Source: Nocardioides sp. zg-1308
GTDB taxonomy: Bacteria > Actinomycetota > Actinomycetes > Propionibacteriales > Nocardioidaceae
Reading direction: 5' to 3'
Length of the DNA stretch: 64,000 nt
Assembly (NCBI RefSeq): GCF_013155375.1
Contig: NZ_JABJQY010000004.1
Span: 496,001-560,000, forward strand
A model generated the notes under the pieces. The model did no database searches and had not been told where the DNA came from. It saw only the letters and a list, made by a program, of their open reading frames with translations. The position numbers and the translations under genes are program-made. Positions 1-10,077 of this stretch are shown here, one piece after another. How positions within the stretch are numbered: position 1 is the stretch's first letter; the number at the start of each line of letters is the position of its first letter.

Positions 1-910
1 GCGAGACGAGCGCGCGTCGGGTGCCGGGCCTGACCCCGGGGCCGCGGACGACGTACGGAATGCCGCTCGACTCCTCGTAGGGCTGCTCCTTGTGGACCAG
101 GCGGTGCTCGCCGAGCAGGTAGCCGTTGTCGGAGACGAGGAAGATCCAGGTCCGCCTCAGCTGACCGGTCTTCCTCAGCAGCGCGAGCAGCCGGCCGATC
201 TGGTCGTCGAGGTCCTGGAGCTCCTCGAGCTTCCCCTCGAGCAGCCGGCGCATCTCCGCCCGCTCCTGCGGCGGCAGGTCGCGCATCCAGGTGGGCTTGT
301 CGGACAGGTCGGCCTCGTTGAGGGCGGGCGGGTCCCACTGCACGTCGTCGAAGTCGTGGCGGTGCGCGGGCGACGGTGTGTACGGCGCGTGCGGCGCCGT
401 CGGCCCCCACACCGCGAACCAGGGCCCGGTGTCCCGGTGGCGCCTGACGAAGCGCCGGAGCTTCCTGTAGGCGAACCGCTCCACCGCCTGGCGGCTCGCC
501 AGCTCGCGCAGCTCTCCGTCGACGTTGACCGTCTCCCGGTCACCCACCGACGAGCCCACCCAGCGACCCCACCCGGGGGCGACGTACGTGGCGTCGCGGC
601 CCATGCCGTTCATGTACTTGCCGAAGTAGCCCGTGTCGTAGCCGGCAGCCCGCATCCGCGTGGCGACGGTGTCGCGGTCGTGGCGCTGCGCGACGAACCG
701 CGTGTGGGTCGCGTTGGTGAGGCAGCCGTGGTCGTGGGGGTAGCGACTCGTCAGGATGGAGGCGCGTGCCGGACCGCAGAGCGGGATTGCGGCATAGCCG
801 CGGCTGAACTCCGCGCCCTTGCCCACGAGCCGCTTCCGCGTCCTGGGCATCCTGCTCAGCGTCCAGCGCATCTGGTCGTCGGTGATGATCCACAGCACGT
901 TGTCCACCAT
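1..910 (-). CDS. Sulfatase (N-terminal part, cut by window edge)
   Basis: Family S1 sulfatase, which hydrolyses sulfate esters with an active-site formylglycine. About 303 codons are visible before the left edge. The protein starts MVDNVLWIITDDQMR, so the metal-binding Asp pair is at 11-12. The formylglycine motif C-x-P-x-R is present as CGPAR at residue 45, so the enzyme looks competent if a formylglycine-generating enzyme exists elsewhere. I see no signal peptide, which points to a cytoplasmic or unusually exported enzyme. It is a close paralogue of the sulfatase at 45501-46760, matching across nearly the whole visible length (same motif spacing, PTAPH, GKLEELQD, SDNGYLLGEHR). ATG 910 is chosen because TAGGCT lies 7 nt upstream (leaderless start). 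The substrate cannot be read from the sequence. Confidence 0.9.
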   Translation of the reverse strand, partial: MVDNVLWIITDDQMRWTLSRMPRTRKRLVGKGAEFSRGYAAIPLCGPARASILTSRYPHDHGCLTNATHTRFVAQRHDRDTVATRMRAAGYDTGYFGKYMNGMGRDATYVAPGWGRWVGSSVGDRETVNVDGELRELASRQAVERFAYRKLRRFVRRHRDTGPWFAVWGPTAPHAPYTPSPAHRHDFDDVQWDPPALNEADLSDKPTWMRDLPPQERAEMRRLLEGKLEELQDLDDQIGRLLALLRKTGQLRRTWIFLVSDNGYLLGEHRLVHKEQPYEESSGIPYVVRGPGVRPGTRRALVS

Positions 911-917
911 CCTCACG

Positions 918-923
918 AGCCTA
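918..923 (-). promoter_or_regulatory. -10 element of leaderless sulfatase gene
   Basis: TAGGCT (minus strand) ends 7 nt before ATG 910 and there is no Shine-Dalgarno sequence, which is the spacing expected if transcription starts at the A of the start codon. Confidence 0.5.
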
Positions 924-971
924 GGGCGAGACCACGCGCGTGTCGCGGGTGTCGGCGCCCGGGCAGAGGAG

Positions 972-1871
972 TCACCGTCGCTCCGCCGTGGCGACCACCT
1001 CACGCATCCGGTCGATCAAGGCCGCGGTGGCGGGCACGGCCTCGGCGCCGTGGCGATGGGCGAGGCCGATGTGGCGGCGTCCGAGCGCGGGGAGATCGAC
1101 CACGCGCACGTCGGGGTGGCGGTAGGCGGCGAGGGCGGAGGCGGGGAGCACCGTGACCCCCAGCCCGCGGGCCACCAGGTTCTGCACCACGACGTAGTCG
1201 TCGGTCGTGTGCCGCAGCGTCGGGGAGAAGCCGGCTGCCTGGCAGCAGGCGACGAGGTGGCTGCGGCACCGCACGCAGCCGCCGATCCAGTCCGCGTCGG
1301 CCAGGGCCGCGAGGCCACGCCGCCCGGGTCCCCGCCAGCCGGGCGGCACGACGAGGTGCACCGGCTCGTCGAGCATAGGCTGCCAGGTCAGCAGGCCCAT
1401 GGCCTCCGGCGGGCCGTCGTACCCGAAGACGAGGGCGAGGTCGGAGTCCCCCGCCGCGACGGCGGCCATCGCCTCGGGCGGCTCCGCCTCGTCGAGGCCG
1501 ACCTCGATCTCGGGATGGTCGACTGCGAGCGCGCCGATGGCCTCGGGCACCAGGGTGGCTGCGGCCGACGGGAAGGCCGTGAGCCGGACCCGCCCCGCCC
1601 GCAGCTGGGTGAGGGCGGCGAGCTCCTCCTCGGCGGCGTGCAGCTCGGCGGCGAGGACGTCGGCACGGCGGAGGAGCGCCACCCCGGCCTCGGTCGGGGT
1701 CGCCCCGCTGGGACCGCGCAGGAGCAGGGGCCCTCCGACGTCCCGCTCGATCCGGGCGAGGTGCTGGCTGACGGCGGGCTGGGTCCACCCGAGCGCCCGG
1801 GCGGCGGCGCTGATCGATCCCTGCCGGGCCACCTCGCGGAAGATCAGGACGCGTCGGGGATCAAGGCTCAT
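972..1871 (-). CDS. LysR family transcriptional regulator
   Basis: A 299-aa LysR-type regulator. Residues 1-60 form the winged HTH (RVLIFREVARQGSISAAARA, then a TQPAVSQHLARIE recognition helix), followed by a substrate-binding domain from about 90 with PEIEVGLDEAEP. The C-terminal half carries several Cys residues (CVRCRSHLVACC), unusual for the family and possibly redox or metal sensitive. It is divergent from the racemase-family gene at 1948, so that gene is its likely target, by the usual LysR arrangement. Longer in-frame openings exist upstream, but MSLDPRR is the normal LysR start and the longer version would run into the divergent gene. Confidence 0.88.
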   Translation of the reverse strand: MSLDPRRVLIFREVARQGSISAAARALGWTQPAVSQHLARIERDVGGPLLLRGPSGATPTEAGVALLRRADVLAAELHAAEEELAALTQLRAGRVRLTAFPSAAATLVPEAIGALAVDHPEIEVGLDEAEPPEAMAAVAAGDSDLALVFGYDGPPEAMGLLTWQPMLDEPVHLVVPPGWRGPGRRGLAALADADWIGGCVRCRSHLVACCQAAGFSPTLRHTTDDYVVVQNLVARGLGVTVLPASALAAYRHPDVRVVDLPALGRRHIGLAHRHGAEAVPATAALIDRMREVVATAERR

Positions 1872-1947
1872 GGGCCTAGCATCGCTTATGGGCCGCCCAA
1901 GGAGAACGGGGGTTCCTTTGAGCCCGCCGGTTGACCACCATGGAGCC

Positions 1948-2637
1948 ATGAAGACGATCGGCCTCATCGGAGGCATGTCCTGGCACTCGACCGCGACCTA
2001 CTACCGGCTCATCAACGAGCAGGTCGCCGCCCGCCTGGGCGGGCACGCGTCGGCCCGGATCTCGCTGCAGTCGCTCGACTTCGCCGAGGTGCGCGACTGC
2101 CAGCTGCGCGGCGACTGGGACGGCTCGGCACGGCTGCTGGCCGACGCGACGCGCCGCTGCGAGGCGGGCGGTGCGGACCTCGTCGCGCTGTGCACCAATC
2201 TCATGCACAAGAACTTCGCCGCGCTCGAGTCCGCGGCCGAGGGGCCCGCCGTCCACATCGCCGACGCGGTCGCAGCCGTCGCCGCACGCGAGGGCTGGAC
2301 GACGCTCGGCCTCCTCGGCGCCACGTGGGTGATGGAGGAGACGTTCTACGCCGACCGTCTCGCCGGCCACGGCATCTCCGTGGTCGTCCCCGACGCCGCC
2401 GGTCGCGAGCTCGTCGACCGGGTGGTGTTCGACGAGATCACCCAGGGCATCTTCCTGCCGTCGTCGCGCGAGGCGTACGTCGAGGTCATGCGCGACCTCG
2501 CGGACCGCGGCGCGGACGCGGTCGTGCTCGCCTGCACCGAGATCGGGCTCCTCGTCGGCCCCGAGGACGCACCGCTGCCGGTCATCGACTCGGCGGTCGC
2601 CCACGCCGACCTGCTCGTCGACCTCGCGCTCGCATGA
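1948..2637 (+). CDS. Aspartate/glutamate racemase family protein
   Basis: A 229-aa protein of the Asp/Glu racemase superfamily (YgeA/RacD-like). It begins MKTIGLIGGMSWHSTATYY, the typical GLIGGMS(W/P)ES-like opening. The two catalytic cysteines of the family can be seen in ALCTNLMHKN (about residue 82) and VVLACTEIGLL (about 195). It would interconvert L- and D-Asp or Glu, or act on a related amino acid, in the cytoplasm. The divergent LysR gene is its probable regulator. Length is normal for the family. Confidence 0.88.
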   Translation: MKTIGLIGGMSWHSTATYYRLINEQVAARLGGHASARISLQSLDFAEVRDCQLRGDWDGSARLLADATRRCEAGGADLVALCTNLMHKNFAALESAAEGPAVHIADAVAAVAAREGWTTLGLLGATWVMEETFYADRLAGHGISVVVPDAAGRELVDRVVFDEITQGIFLPSSREAYVEVMRDLADRGADAVVLACTEIGLLVGPEDAPLPVIDSAVAHADLLVDLALA

Positions 2638-2686
2638 GGCGGTGGGGAGTCGCCAGCAGCCCGGGCAGCCGGCCGGGACCCGAGCC

Positions 2687-3310
2687 TCAGAACTCGTAGC
2701 CGAACTCGCGGATGGTGCGGGCGAAGCGCTGCGCCACGATCTTGGCGTCACCCGGTCCGTAGAGCTCGCGGTAGTGCGGGCCGCTCCCCTGCTTGGCGTG
2801 CGGGAGGTCGAGGGGCACGCCGAGGCGGGCGGAGACGTCCTCGACCGCGGCGGGCAGGTCCTCGTAGCGGTAGACCCGGTCGACGACCACGCGACCGCCG
2901 AGCCGGTAGAGCCGCTCGTTGAGCGCGAGCCGCTCCATCCGCTTCGGCGTGCGGACGAACTCGGCGAACGTCTTGGTGAAGCTCGGCTTGCGGGCGCTGT
3001 AGCGGTAGGAGGACGCGACGACGTCGTAGGGGTTGCGCTCGACAGCGAAGGTGAAGAAGGCGTCCCACGTCTCGCGGCCGATGACGTCGATGACGCGGCG
3101 GGCGCCCATGTGGGCGTACGAGCTGGGCGAGGTGTCGTCGTTCTGCGGGCCCACTCCCCCGGCGGCCGCGCGCAGCTCCTCGTCGGCCGGGCTGATCCGG
3201 GTGACGATGTCGTCGGGTCCGCAGTGCCGCGACAGCGCGATCTCGAGGCTGGTGCCGGCGGTCTTGCGGGTCTTGATGAAGACGAAGCGATGGGCGTGGG
3301 AGGCGATCAC
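2687..3310 (-). CDS. Sulfotransferase family protein
   Basis: A 207-aa PAPS-dependent sulfotransferase-like protein. Near the N terminus FVFIKTRKTAGTSLEIAL matches the 5'-phosphosulfate loop (K-T-A-G-T-S), and VERNPYDVVASSYR around residue 90 matches the 3'-phosphate-binding motif (R-N-P-x-D-x-x-x-S). It is short, with the fold core and little else, and has no signal peptide or membrane anchor. The acceptor is unknown. It lies 13 nt upstream of the K+ channel gene stop region on the same strand but reads away from it, so cotranscription is not obvious. Confidence 0.78.
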   Translation of the reverse strand: MIASHAHRFVFIKTRKTAGTSLEIALSRHCGPDDIVTRISPADEELRAAAGGVGPQNDDTSPSSYAHMGARRVIDVIGRETWDAFFTFAVERNPYDVVASSYRYSARKPSFTKTFAEFVRTPKRMERLALNERLYRLGGRVVVDRVYRYEDLPAAVEDVSARLGVPLDLPHAKQGSGPHYRELYGPGDAKIVAQRFARTIREFGYEF

Positions 3311-3323
3311 GGAGCGTGGTTCC

Positions 3324-4412
3324 TCAGTCCTCGTCGTCGGCCAGGTCCTCGCCGTGGGTGCCCGGTCGGGGCGCCCACGGCAGCTCCTTGGCAGGGCGTA
3401 CGACGATGAGCCGGTCGCCGCGCGCGAGCAGCGAGACCACCGGGTCGAAGTAGCGGTAGACCTTCTCGTCGCGGATCACCGCGATCACCTGGTCCGGCAG
3501 CGACTGCGGCTGCTTGCCGACCTCGTTGACCAGCAGGTCGCGCTCGGCGACCTCGAGGCCCTCGCCGTAGGTCATCAGGTCCTCCATCACCGAGCCGAGC
3601 ATCGGCGACATGGAGGAGAGCCCGAGGAGGCGGCCGACCGCGTCGGAGGAGGTGATGACCGAGTTGGCGCCGGACTGCCGCATGAGGGGCACGTTCTCCT
3701 GCTCGCGCACCGACGCCACGATCCAGGCGTCGGGGTTGAGCTGGCGGACCGTGAGGGTGACGAGCACGTTGGAGTCGTCGCGGTCGGTGGTGATGATGAC
3801 GTGGGTGGCCTTCTCCACGCCGGCCTGCCGCAGCACGCCGCGCCGGGTGGCGTCGCCGGCGATGCCGACGAGCTGGTCGCGGTTGGCCTCCTCCATGGCG
3901 ACCACCCCGGGGTCGACCACCACGATGCTGTCGCGGTCGTAGCCGTTGCTCACGAGGGTGTCGATCGCGCTGCGGCCCTTGGTGCCGTAGCCGACGACGA
4001 CGACGTGCTGGTCCATCTTCTTCCTCCACCGGGCGACCCGGAACATCTCGCGTCCCTGGGAGGCGAGGACCTCCAGGGTGGTGCCGATCAGCAGGACCAG
4101 GAAGGCGATGCGCGCGGGCGTGATCACCAGCGCGTTGACCAGCCGGGCCTGGGGCGAGACGGGGGCGATGTCGCCGTAGCCGGTCGTGCTGAGCGTGACG
4201 GTCGTGTAGTAGAACGCGTCGAGCAGCGTGATCGTGTTGGTCGGGTCGTTGCCGTCGCGGTAGCCCCCGCGGTCGAAGAAGACCAGGAGCACCGTGCCGA
4301 CGAGGATCGCCATCGCCAGCAGCAGCCGGCGCCCGAGCTCCCACCACGGCGACCGCACCCGGTCGGGCAGGGAGACCCGTCCCACGCTGGGGTGGTTGGT
4401 GGGCGCTTGCAC
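3324..4412 (-). CDS. Potassium channel with TrkA-type (RCK) regulatory domain
   Basis: A 362-aa two-transmembrane K+ channel fused to a cytosolic RCK domain. TM1 is about residues 28-46 (LLLAMAILVGTVLLVFF). The pore helix and selectivity filter read TVTLSTTGYGDIAP, a canonical T-x-G-Y-G-D filter. TM2 follows (ARIAFLVLLIGTTLEVL). Then comes the NAD-binding RCK N-lobe (VVVVGYGTKGRSAID) with an acidic end of the second strand, and a C-lobe to the end. The GTG start at 4412 lies 2 nt after the YihY stop, so the two are translationally coupled. No ATG fits without losing TM1. Confidence 0.9.
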   Translation of the reverse strand: MQAPTNHPSVGRVSLPDRVRSPWWELGRRLLLAMAILVGTVLLVFFDRGGYRDGNDPTNTITLLDAFYYTTVTLSTTGYGDIAPVSPQARLVNALVITPARIAFLVLLIGTTLEVLASQGREMFRVARWRKKMDQHVVVVGYGTKGRSAIDTLVSNGYDRDSIVVVDPGVVAMEEANRDQLVGIAGDATRRGVLRQAGVEKATHVIITTDRDDSNVLVTLTVRQLNPDAWIVASVREQENVPLMRQSGANSVITSSDAVGRLLGLSSMSPMLGSVMEDLMTYGEGLEVAERDLLVNEVGKQPQSLPDQVIAVIRDEKVYRYFDPVVSLLARGDRLIVVRPAKELPWAPRPGTHGEDLADDED

Positions 4413-4414
4413 GG

Positions 4415-5380
4415 TCAGGAGTCTCGCACGCTGATCCGCTCCCGCAGGCGCTGCACCAGCTCCATCCGGGCGCGCGTCGTGTTCTTCTGCGGGAAGACCG
4501 TGTCGAAGGCGGCGTTGACCGCCGCCCCGATGAGCACGGCGAGGGCGAGGAGGTAGAGCCACAGGAGGACGGCGATCGGCGCGGCCAGCGGGCCGTAGAT
4601 CGAGCGCGACTCGGCGGCGGTCACCGTCAGCACCCAGCGCAGCACGTAGGACCCCGCGATCCAGCAGAAGAGGGCGAAGGTGGCGCCGGGGAGGTTGAAG
4701 CTCCAGTTCGTCCGCACCGGCACGGACACGTGGTAGAGCGTGGCGAGGAAGCAGATGCACACCAGCAGGACGACCGGCCAGTAGAGGTTGTTGAGGACGT
4801 CGAGCCGCGGCGGGAGCAGCCGGTCGACGAGCGAGGGCCCGGCCACCACGAGCGGCAGGCTCACGGCACCGGTGACCATGGCGAGGACGTAGAGCACGAA
4901 GGACAGGGCCCGCGTGGCGACGATCCCGCGGTGCCCGCCGAGCCCGTGCATGATCGTGATCGTGTCGACGAAGACGTTGAGCGCGCGCGAGCCCGACCAC
5001 AGGGCGAGGATGAAGCCGATCGAGATGACGTCGTAGCGACCGCCGGTCAGCACCTCGTTGATGGTCGGCTCGATGATCCGGTCGACCGCCCGGTCGGTGA
5101 GCGCCTGGCGCGAGATCTCGAGCACCGCGTTGCTGACGTCCTCGATCTGCGTGTCGGTGAACCGGTCGCTGACGAAGCCGATCGCCCCCGCGAGGGCGAA
5201 GACCAGCGGCGGCACCGACAGCACCGCGAAGAACGCCGCCTCCGCGGCCAGACCGGTCACCCGGTGCCGCAGGCACGAGCCGACGGACGTGACGATGATG
5301 CGCCACAGGTGCTCGCTCCAGCGGCGCGCGAGGACCTCCGCCCGCCGCGGGGCGGGCTCCTCCTCGCTCGCCTCGACCAT
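4415..5380 (-). CDS. YihY/virulence factor BrkB family membrane protein
   Basis: A 321-aa inner-membrane protein with the BrkB/YihY pattern: an amphipathic N-terminal stretch (RVTGLAAEAAFFAVLSVPPLVFALAG is its first core) and about six hydrophobic segments, ending with LLWLYLLALAVLIGAAVNAAFD, the most conserved part of the family. The older assignment as ribonuclease BN is not supported for the family. It is the first gene of a two-gene unit with the K+ channel, which suggests a linked role in ion or envelope homeostasis (inference). A second family member lies at 29575-30546. Confidence 0.88.
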   Translation of the reverse strand: MVEASEEEPAPRRAEVLARRWSEHLWRIIVTSVGSCLRHRVTGLAAEAAFFAVLSVPPLVFALAGAIGFVSDRFTDTQIEDVSNAVLEISRQALTDRAVDRIIEPTINEVLTGGRYDVISIGFILALWSGSRALNVFVDTITIMHGLGGHRGIVATRALSFVLYVLAMVTGAVSLPLVVAGPSLVDRLLPPRLDVLNNLYWPVVLLVCICFLATLYHVSVPVRTNWSFNLPGATFALFCWIAGSYVLRWVLTVTAAESRSIYGPLAAPIAVLLWLYLLALAVLIGAAVNAAFDTVFPQKNTTRARMELVQRLRERISVRDS

Positions 5381-5386
5381 GCGCCC

Positions 5387-5392
5387 ACGCTA
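5387..5392 (-). promoter_or_regulatory. -10 element of leaderless yihY-kch unit
   Basis: TAGCGT on the minus strand ends 6 nt before ATG 5380, with no ribosome binding site between. Confidence 0.55.
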
Positions 5393-5484
5393 TCGAGCAG
5401 CACTCCCGAACGACCGCAGCCCGGCCGCGGGTCCCCCGCCGCGACGCGTGGGTGATGTCACTCCCCCGCGTCGGCGCCACCGCC

Positions 5485-5490
5485 TACGGT
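5485..5490 (+). promoter_or_regulatory. -10 element of leaderless aidB-like gene
   Basis: TACGGT followed by 7 nt and ATG 5498. It decides the start: the in-frame GTG at 5489 would overlap this element. Confidence 0.55.
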
Positions 5491-5497
5491 GGGCGCC

Positions 5498-7147
5498 ATG
5501 ACCGACCCGCGCACGGCCACCAACCAGGCGCCCGCCCTCGTCGGGCACAACGTCGTCACGTCCGACCTCGCCCTCACCGAGGCTGTCGCCCGCCACGGGT
5601 CACCGGAGGTCGTCGACGACCTCGTCGCGCTGGGGGCCGAGGCCGGGTCGGCGGAGGCGCGCGAGCACGGCATGCTCGCCAACCGCCACCACCCCGGGCT
5701 GACGCCGTACGACCGCTGGGGCACCCGCATCGACGAGGTGGAGTTCCACCCCTCCTGGCACTGGCTGATGCAGCGCGCGGTGGGCCACGGCCTGCAGGCG
5801 GCGCCGTGGGAGCAGCAGGAGGGCGGCGACCCGCACGCCCACCTGCGCCGCGCGGCGGGCTTCTTCGCCTGGTCGCAGACCGAGCCGGGGCACGGCTGCC
5901 CGATCTCGATGACGTACGCCGCGGTGCCCGCGCTGCGGGCCGACGACGCGATCGCCGAGGAGTGGACGCCGCTGCTGGCGGCGCGCTCCTACGACCCCGG
6001 CGTGCGGCCGAGGTCGGAGAAGGTCGGCGCCCTGGCCGGCATGGGCATGACGGAGAAGCAGGGCGGCTCGGACGTGCGCGCCAACCAGACGCGGGCGGTC
6101 CCGACCGCCGAGGACGGGTGGTACACGCTCCACGGCCACAAGTGGTTCACCTCGGCCCCGATGAACGACGTGTTCCTCGTCCTCGCCCAGGCCGACGGCG
6201 GCCTGACCTGCTTCGTGGTGCCGCGCGTCCTCGCCGACGGCACCCGCAACCGGATCGACGTCGTCCGGCTCAAGGACAAGCTCGGCAACCGCTCCAACGC
6301 CTCCGGCGAGCTCGAGCTCGACGGCACCCTGGCCCAGCGCATCGGCGACGAGGGGCGCGGCGTGCGCACGATCATCGAGATGGTCGCCGCGACGCGGCTC
6401 GACTGCGTGATCGGCTCCGCCTCGCTGATGCGGCACGCGCTGGCGGAGGCCTCGTGGCACGTCGGCCACCGCTCCGCGTTCGGCGGCCTGCTCGTCGACA
6501 AGCCGCTCATGCAGAACGTCGTGGCCGACCTCGCCGTGGAGTCGGAGGCCGCCACCGCCCTGGCGATGCGGCTGGCCGCCGCCGTGGACCAACCCGGCGA
6601 CCCGCACGAGGTGGCCCTGCGCCGCATCGCCCTTCCCCTCGCCAAGTTCTGGGTCTGCAAGCGCACCCCGGCGATGGTCGCCGAGGCGCTCGAGTGCCTC
6701 GGCGGCGACGGCTACGTCGAGGACTCCGGGCTGCCGCTGCTGTTCCGCGAGTCCCCGCTCAACTCGATCTGGGAGGGCTCGGGCAACGTCAACGCGCTCG
6801 ACGTGCTGCGCGCCCTCGGCCGGGAGCCGGAGGTGCTGCAGGCCTGGATCACCGAGGTCGGCGCGGCCCGCGGCGGCGACAGCCGGCTGGACCGGGCGGT
6901 CGACGACACGCTCGCCCTGCTCGGCGAGGCCGGTGCGACCGGAGGCGGCCCCGAGGCGGGCGCGCGCCGGCTGGCCGGCCACATGGCGGCGTGCCTCCAG
7001 GGCTCGCTGCTGGTCCGGTTCGCCCCGCCCGAGGTGGCCGACGCGTTCTGCGGCAGCCGGTTCGGGGGGTCGTACGGCGGGACGTTCGGGATGCTGACCA
7101 GCGGCTCGCTGCGGCAGGTCGTGGAGCGCGCGACGCCGATCGGCTGA
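5498..7147 (+). CDS. AidB-like acyl-CoA dehydrogenase
   Basis: A 549-aa FAD-dependent acyl-CoA dehydrogenase of the AidB branch. The N terminus has the TNQAPALVGHNVVTSD opening of AidB and the long N-terminal domain (about 180 residues) that separates AidB from ordinary 380-aa acyl-CoA dehydrogenases. The diagnostic stretch GMGMTEKQGGSDVRANQTRA is near residue 180, and ECLGGDGYVEDSGLP near 410 is the conserved C-terminal helix. AidB proteins belong to the adaptive response to alkylation in enteric bacteria and bind DNA, but many actinobacterial relatives lack that regulation. No Ada-type gene is in the window. ATG 5498 is preferred over GTG 5489 because of the -10 element. Confidence 0.9.
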   Translation: MTDPRTATNQAPALVGHNVVTSDLALTEAVARHGSPEVVDDLVALGAEAGSAEAREHGMLANRHHPGLTPYDRWGTRIDEVEFHPSWHWLMQRAVGHGLQAAPWEQQEGGDPHAHLRRAAGFFAWSQTEPGHGCPISMTYAAVPALRADDAIAEEWTPLLAARSYDPGVRPRSEKVGALAGMGMTEKQGGSDVRANQTRAVPTAEDGWYTLHGHKWFTSAPMNDVFLVLAQADGGLTCFVVPRVLADGTRNRIDVVRLKDKLGNRSNASGELELDGTLAQRIGDEGRGVRTIIEMVAATRLDCVIGSASLMRHALAEASWHVGHRSAFGGLLVDKPLMQNVVADLAVESEAATALAMRLAAAVDQPGDPHEVALRRIALPLAKFWVCKRTPAMVAEALECLGGDGYVEDSGLPLLFRESPLNSIWEGSGNVNALDVLRALGREPEVLQAWITEVGAARGGDSRLDRAVDDTLALLGEAGATGGGPEAGARRLAGHMAACLQGSLLVRFAPPEVADAFCGSRFGGSYGGTFGMLTSGSLRQVVERATPIG

Positions 7148-7268
7148 TGGGCAGTGGTCCAGACGGGCCAGGCGAGAACGGACGTTCGGTCAAGGTTCCC
7201 CGAACACCCGCGGCGCGGCGGCGGGAGCGACGTAGGGTCGCCGGAAGTCCTGCCAGGGGGGTCCGTCC

Positions 7269-7577
7269 ATGTCCAGCCAGTCGAGCACCTTGTTCACCGT
7301 CGGCACGCTGCTGCGCCACGCCAAGGACGCGGGCTCCGCCGTGCGGGTCCTGGTGTCCGGGACGTGGCTGGACGGCACGGTCGTCGGCTCCGACGGCCTC
7401 GGCGTGATCCTCGACGACGGCGCCGGCAACCAGGTGCTCGTGCGGCTCGACTCGATCGTCGCGGTCAGCTTCTCCCGCGCGTCGATCGACGGTGACGAGC
7501 AGCCGTCCCGACAGGACGACGCCCGCCCCCACTGGCACGCACCCCGCCAGCCGATCGAGGCGGGGCCGGTGGGCGCG

Positions 7578-7586
<9 letters not shown>
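7269..7586 (+). CDS. Small protein with an Sm/Hfq-like sequence pattern (hypothetical)
   Basis: A 105-aa protein of no family I recognise by name. Residues about 22-62 read like five short beta strands: VRVLVSGTWLDGTVVGSDGL, then GVILDDGAGNQVLVRLDSIVAVSF. The pattern hydrophobic-x-G-x-x-L-x-G-x-V-x-x-x-D followed by x-V-x-L-x-x-I-x-x-V resembles the Sm1 and Sm2 motifs of LSm/Hfq proteins. The last 40 residues look disordered and charged. TAGGGT at 7236-7241 gives a leader of about 25-30 nt with the purine-rich stretch caggggggt as SD. The gene ends in a 9-nt tail-to-tail overlap with pgm. Confidence 0.65.
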
Positions 7587-9221
<1,635 letters not shown>

Positions 9222-9274
9222 GGGCCCCATCTTGGTGGGTCCGGCGTGCCCCGTCGAGAAAGTCCCCGTCCTCG

Positions 9275-9301
9275 TGTCGATTCCGGCAGTCTGGACCCGT
9301 C
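9275..9301 (+). promoter_or_regulatory. Candidate ECF42-type promoter of the YCII-sigma operon
   Basis: TGTCGA (9275-9280), a 17-nt spacer, then CGTC (9298-9301). This matches the -35/-10 motif reported for ECF42 sigma factors as I recall it (TGTCGA and CG[A/T]C). It would start transcription near 9308, giving a leader of about 50 nt that contains the SD aaggag for the first YCII gene. Confidence 0.55.
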
Positions 9302-9356
9302 AGAGGGGTGAGGCCGCAGCCCTGCGGTCCGCGACAACCGAAGGAGCTCACCGACG

Positions 9357-9707
9357 ATGAGCCGCTACCTGATCCTGCTGCCCGCACCCGAGGCGGAGTG
9401 GGCCGAGCTGCCGCCCGAGGTCCACGAGAAGGGGCAGCGGTCGCACGAGCAGTTCCACCGCGACCTCTCCGCCGGAGGGCACGTGCTGGTGGTCGGCGGT
9501 CCCCTCGAGGCCTCCGACCGCGCCACGTCCATGCGCCCCGGCACGGACGGCGAGGCACTCGTGACGGACGGTCCGTTCTCGGAGACGGCCGAGCAGGTGG
9601 TCGGCTTCTACCTCGTCGAGAGCGACGACGAGGCCGACCTGCGCGCCGCCTGCGAGCGGTTCGCGGGTCGTGGCGAGCACATCGAGCTCCGACGACTGGC
9701 CGAGTGA
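9357..9707 (+). CDS. YCII (DGPF) domain protein, first of three
   Basis: A 116-aa YCII-family protein. It opens with the typical strand MSRYLILLPAPEAEW, followed by HEQFHRDLSAGGHVLVVGGPL and the DGPF motif in VTDGPFSETAEQVVGFYLVES. YCII domains are small ferredoxin-like folds with a conserved His-Asp pair, and their biochemical function is uncertain. It is the first gene of an operon of three YCII genes plus an ECF42 sigma factor, the conserved neighbourhood of that sigma group. SD aaggag is 10 nt before ATG. Confidence 0.9.
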   Translation: MSRYLILLPAPEAEWAELPPEVHEKGQRSHEQFHRDLSAGGHVLVVGGPLEASDRATSMRPGTDGEALVTDGPFSETAEQVVGFYLVESDDEADLRAACERFAGRGEHIELRRLAE

Positions 9708-9717
9708 GGAGACAAAC

Positions 9718-10077
9718 ATGACCGACTACATCGTGCTGCTGTTCGGTGACACCGAGGCGTGGTGGGACACGCCCGAGGAGGAGAAGAAGGCCACCTACGA
9801 CGTGCACGGGCGCTTCACCGAGGAGCTCGAGCGGCGCGGACACACCATCATCGGTGGGGCCGAGCTGCCGCGTGCGTCCGAGGCGAAGTCCATCGCGCCC
9901 CACGCGGAGACCGTCACCGACGGACCCTGGACCGAGACCACCGAGCAGCTCGGCGGCTACTACGAGGTCCGGACCGACGACCTCGACGACCTGATGGCGG
10001 TGTGCCGGATCCTCGCCACCACGGGAGACGCCGTGGAGGTCCACCGCAAGATCACCGGCGAGGAGGCAGCGTCGTGA
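9718..10077 (+). CDS. YCII (DGPF) domain protein, second of three
   Basis: A 119-aa paralogue of the preceding gene: MTDYIVLLFGDTEAWW, then VTDGPWTETTEQLGGYYEV for the DGPF motif. ATG 9718 is chosen because gaggag lies 6-7 nt upstream; a longer in-frame opening reaches back into the first gene. The gap to the first gene is 10 nt. Its stop overlaps the GTG of the third copy by 4 nt. Confidence 0.88.
   Translation: MTDYIVLLFGDTEAWWDTPEEEKKATYDVHGRFTEELERRGHTIIGGAELPRASEAKSIAPHAETVTDGPWTETTEQLGGYYEVRTDDLDDLMAVCRILATTGDAVEVHRKITGEEAAS

Noticed and set aside
1-910. Broken sulfatase pseudogene
   Set aside because: The frame is open to the window edge with intact motifs; it is truncated only by the end of the window.
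92-1934. Plus-strand open frames over the sulfatase and LysR genes
   Set aside because: They read as low-complexity shadow products. The minus-strand frames contain the sulfatase motif C-x-P-x-R and a LysR HTH.
4415-5380. Ribonuclease BN
   Set aside because: That name for the YihY/BrkB family was an early misassignment; the sequence is a membrane protein without nuclease motifs.
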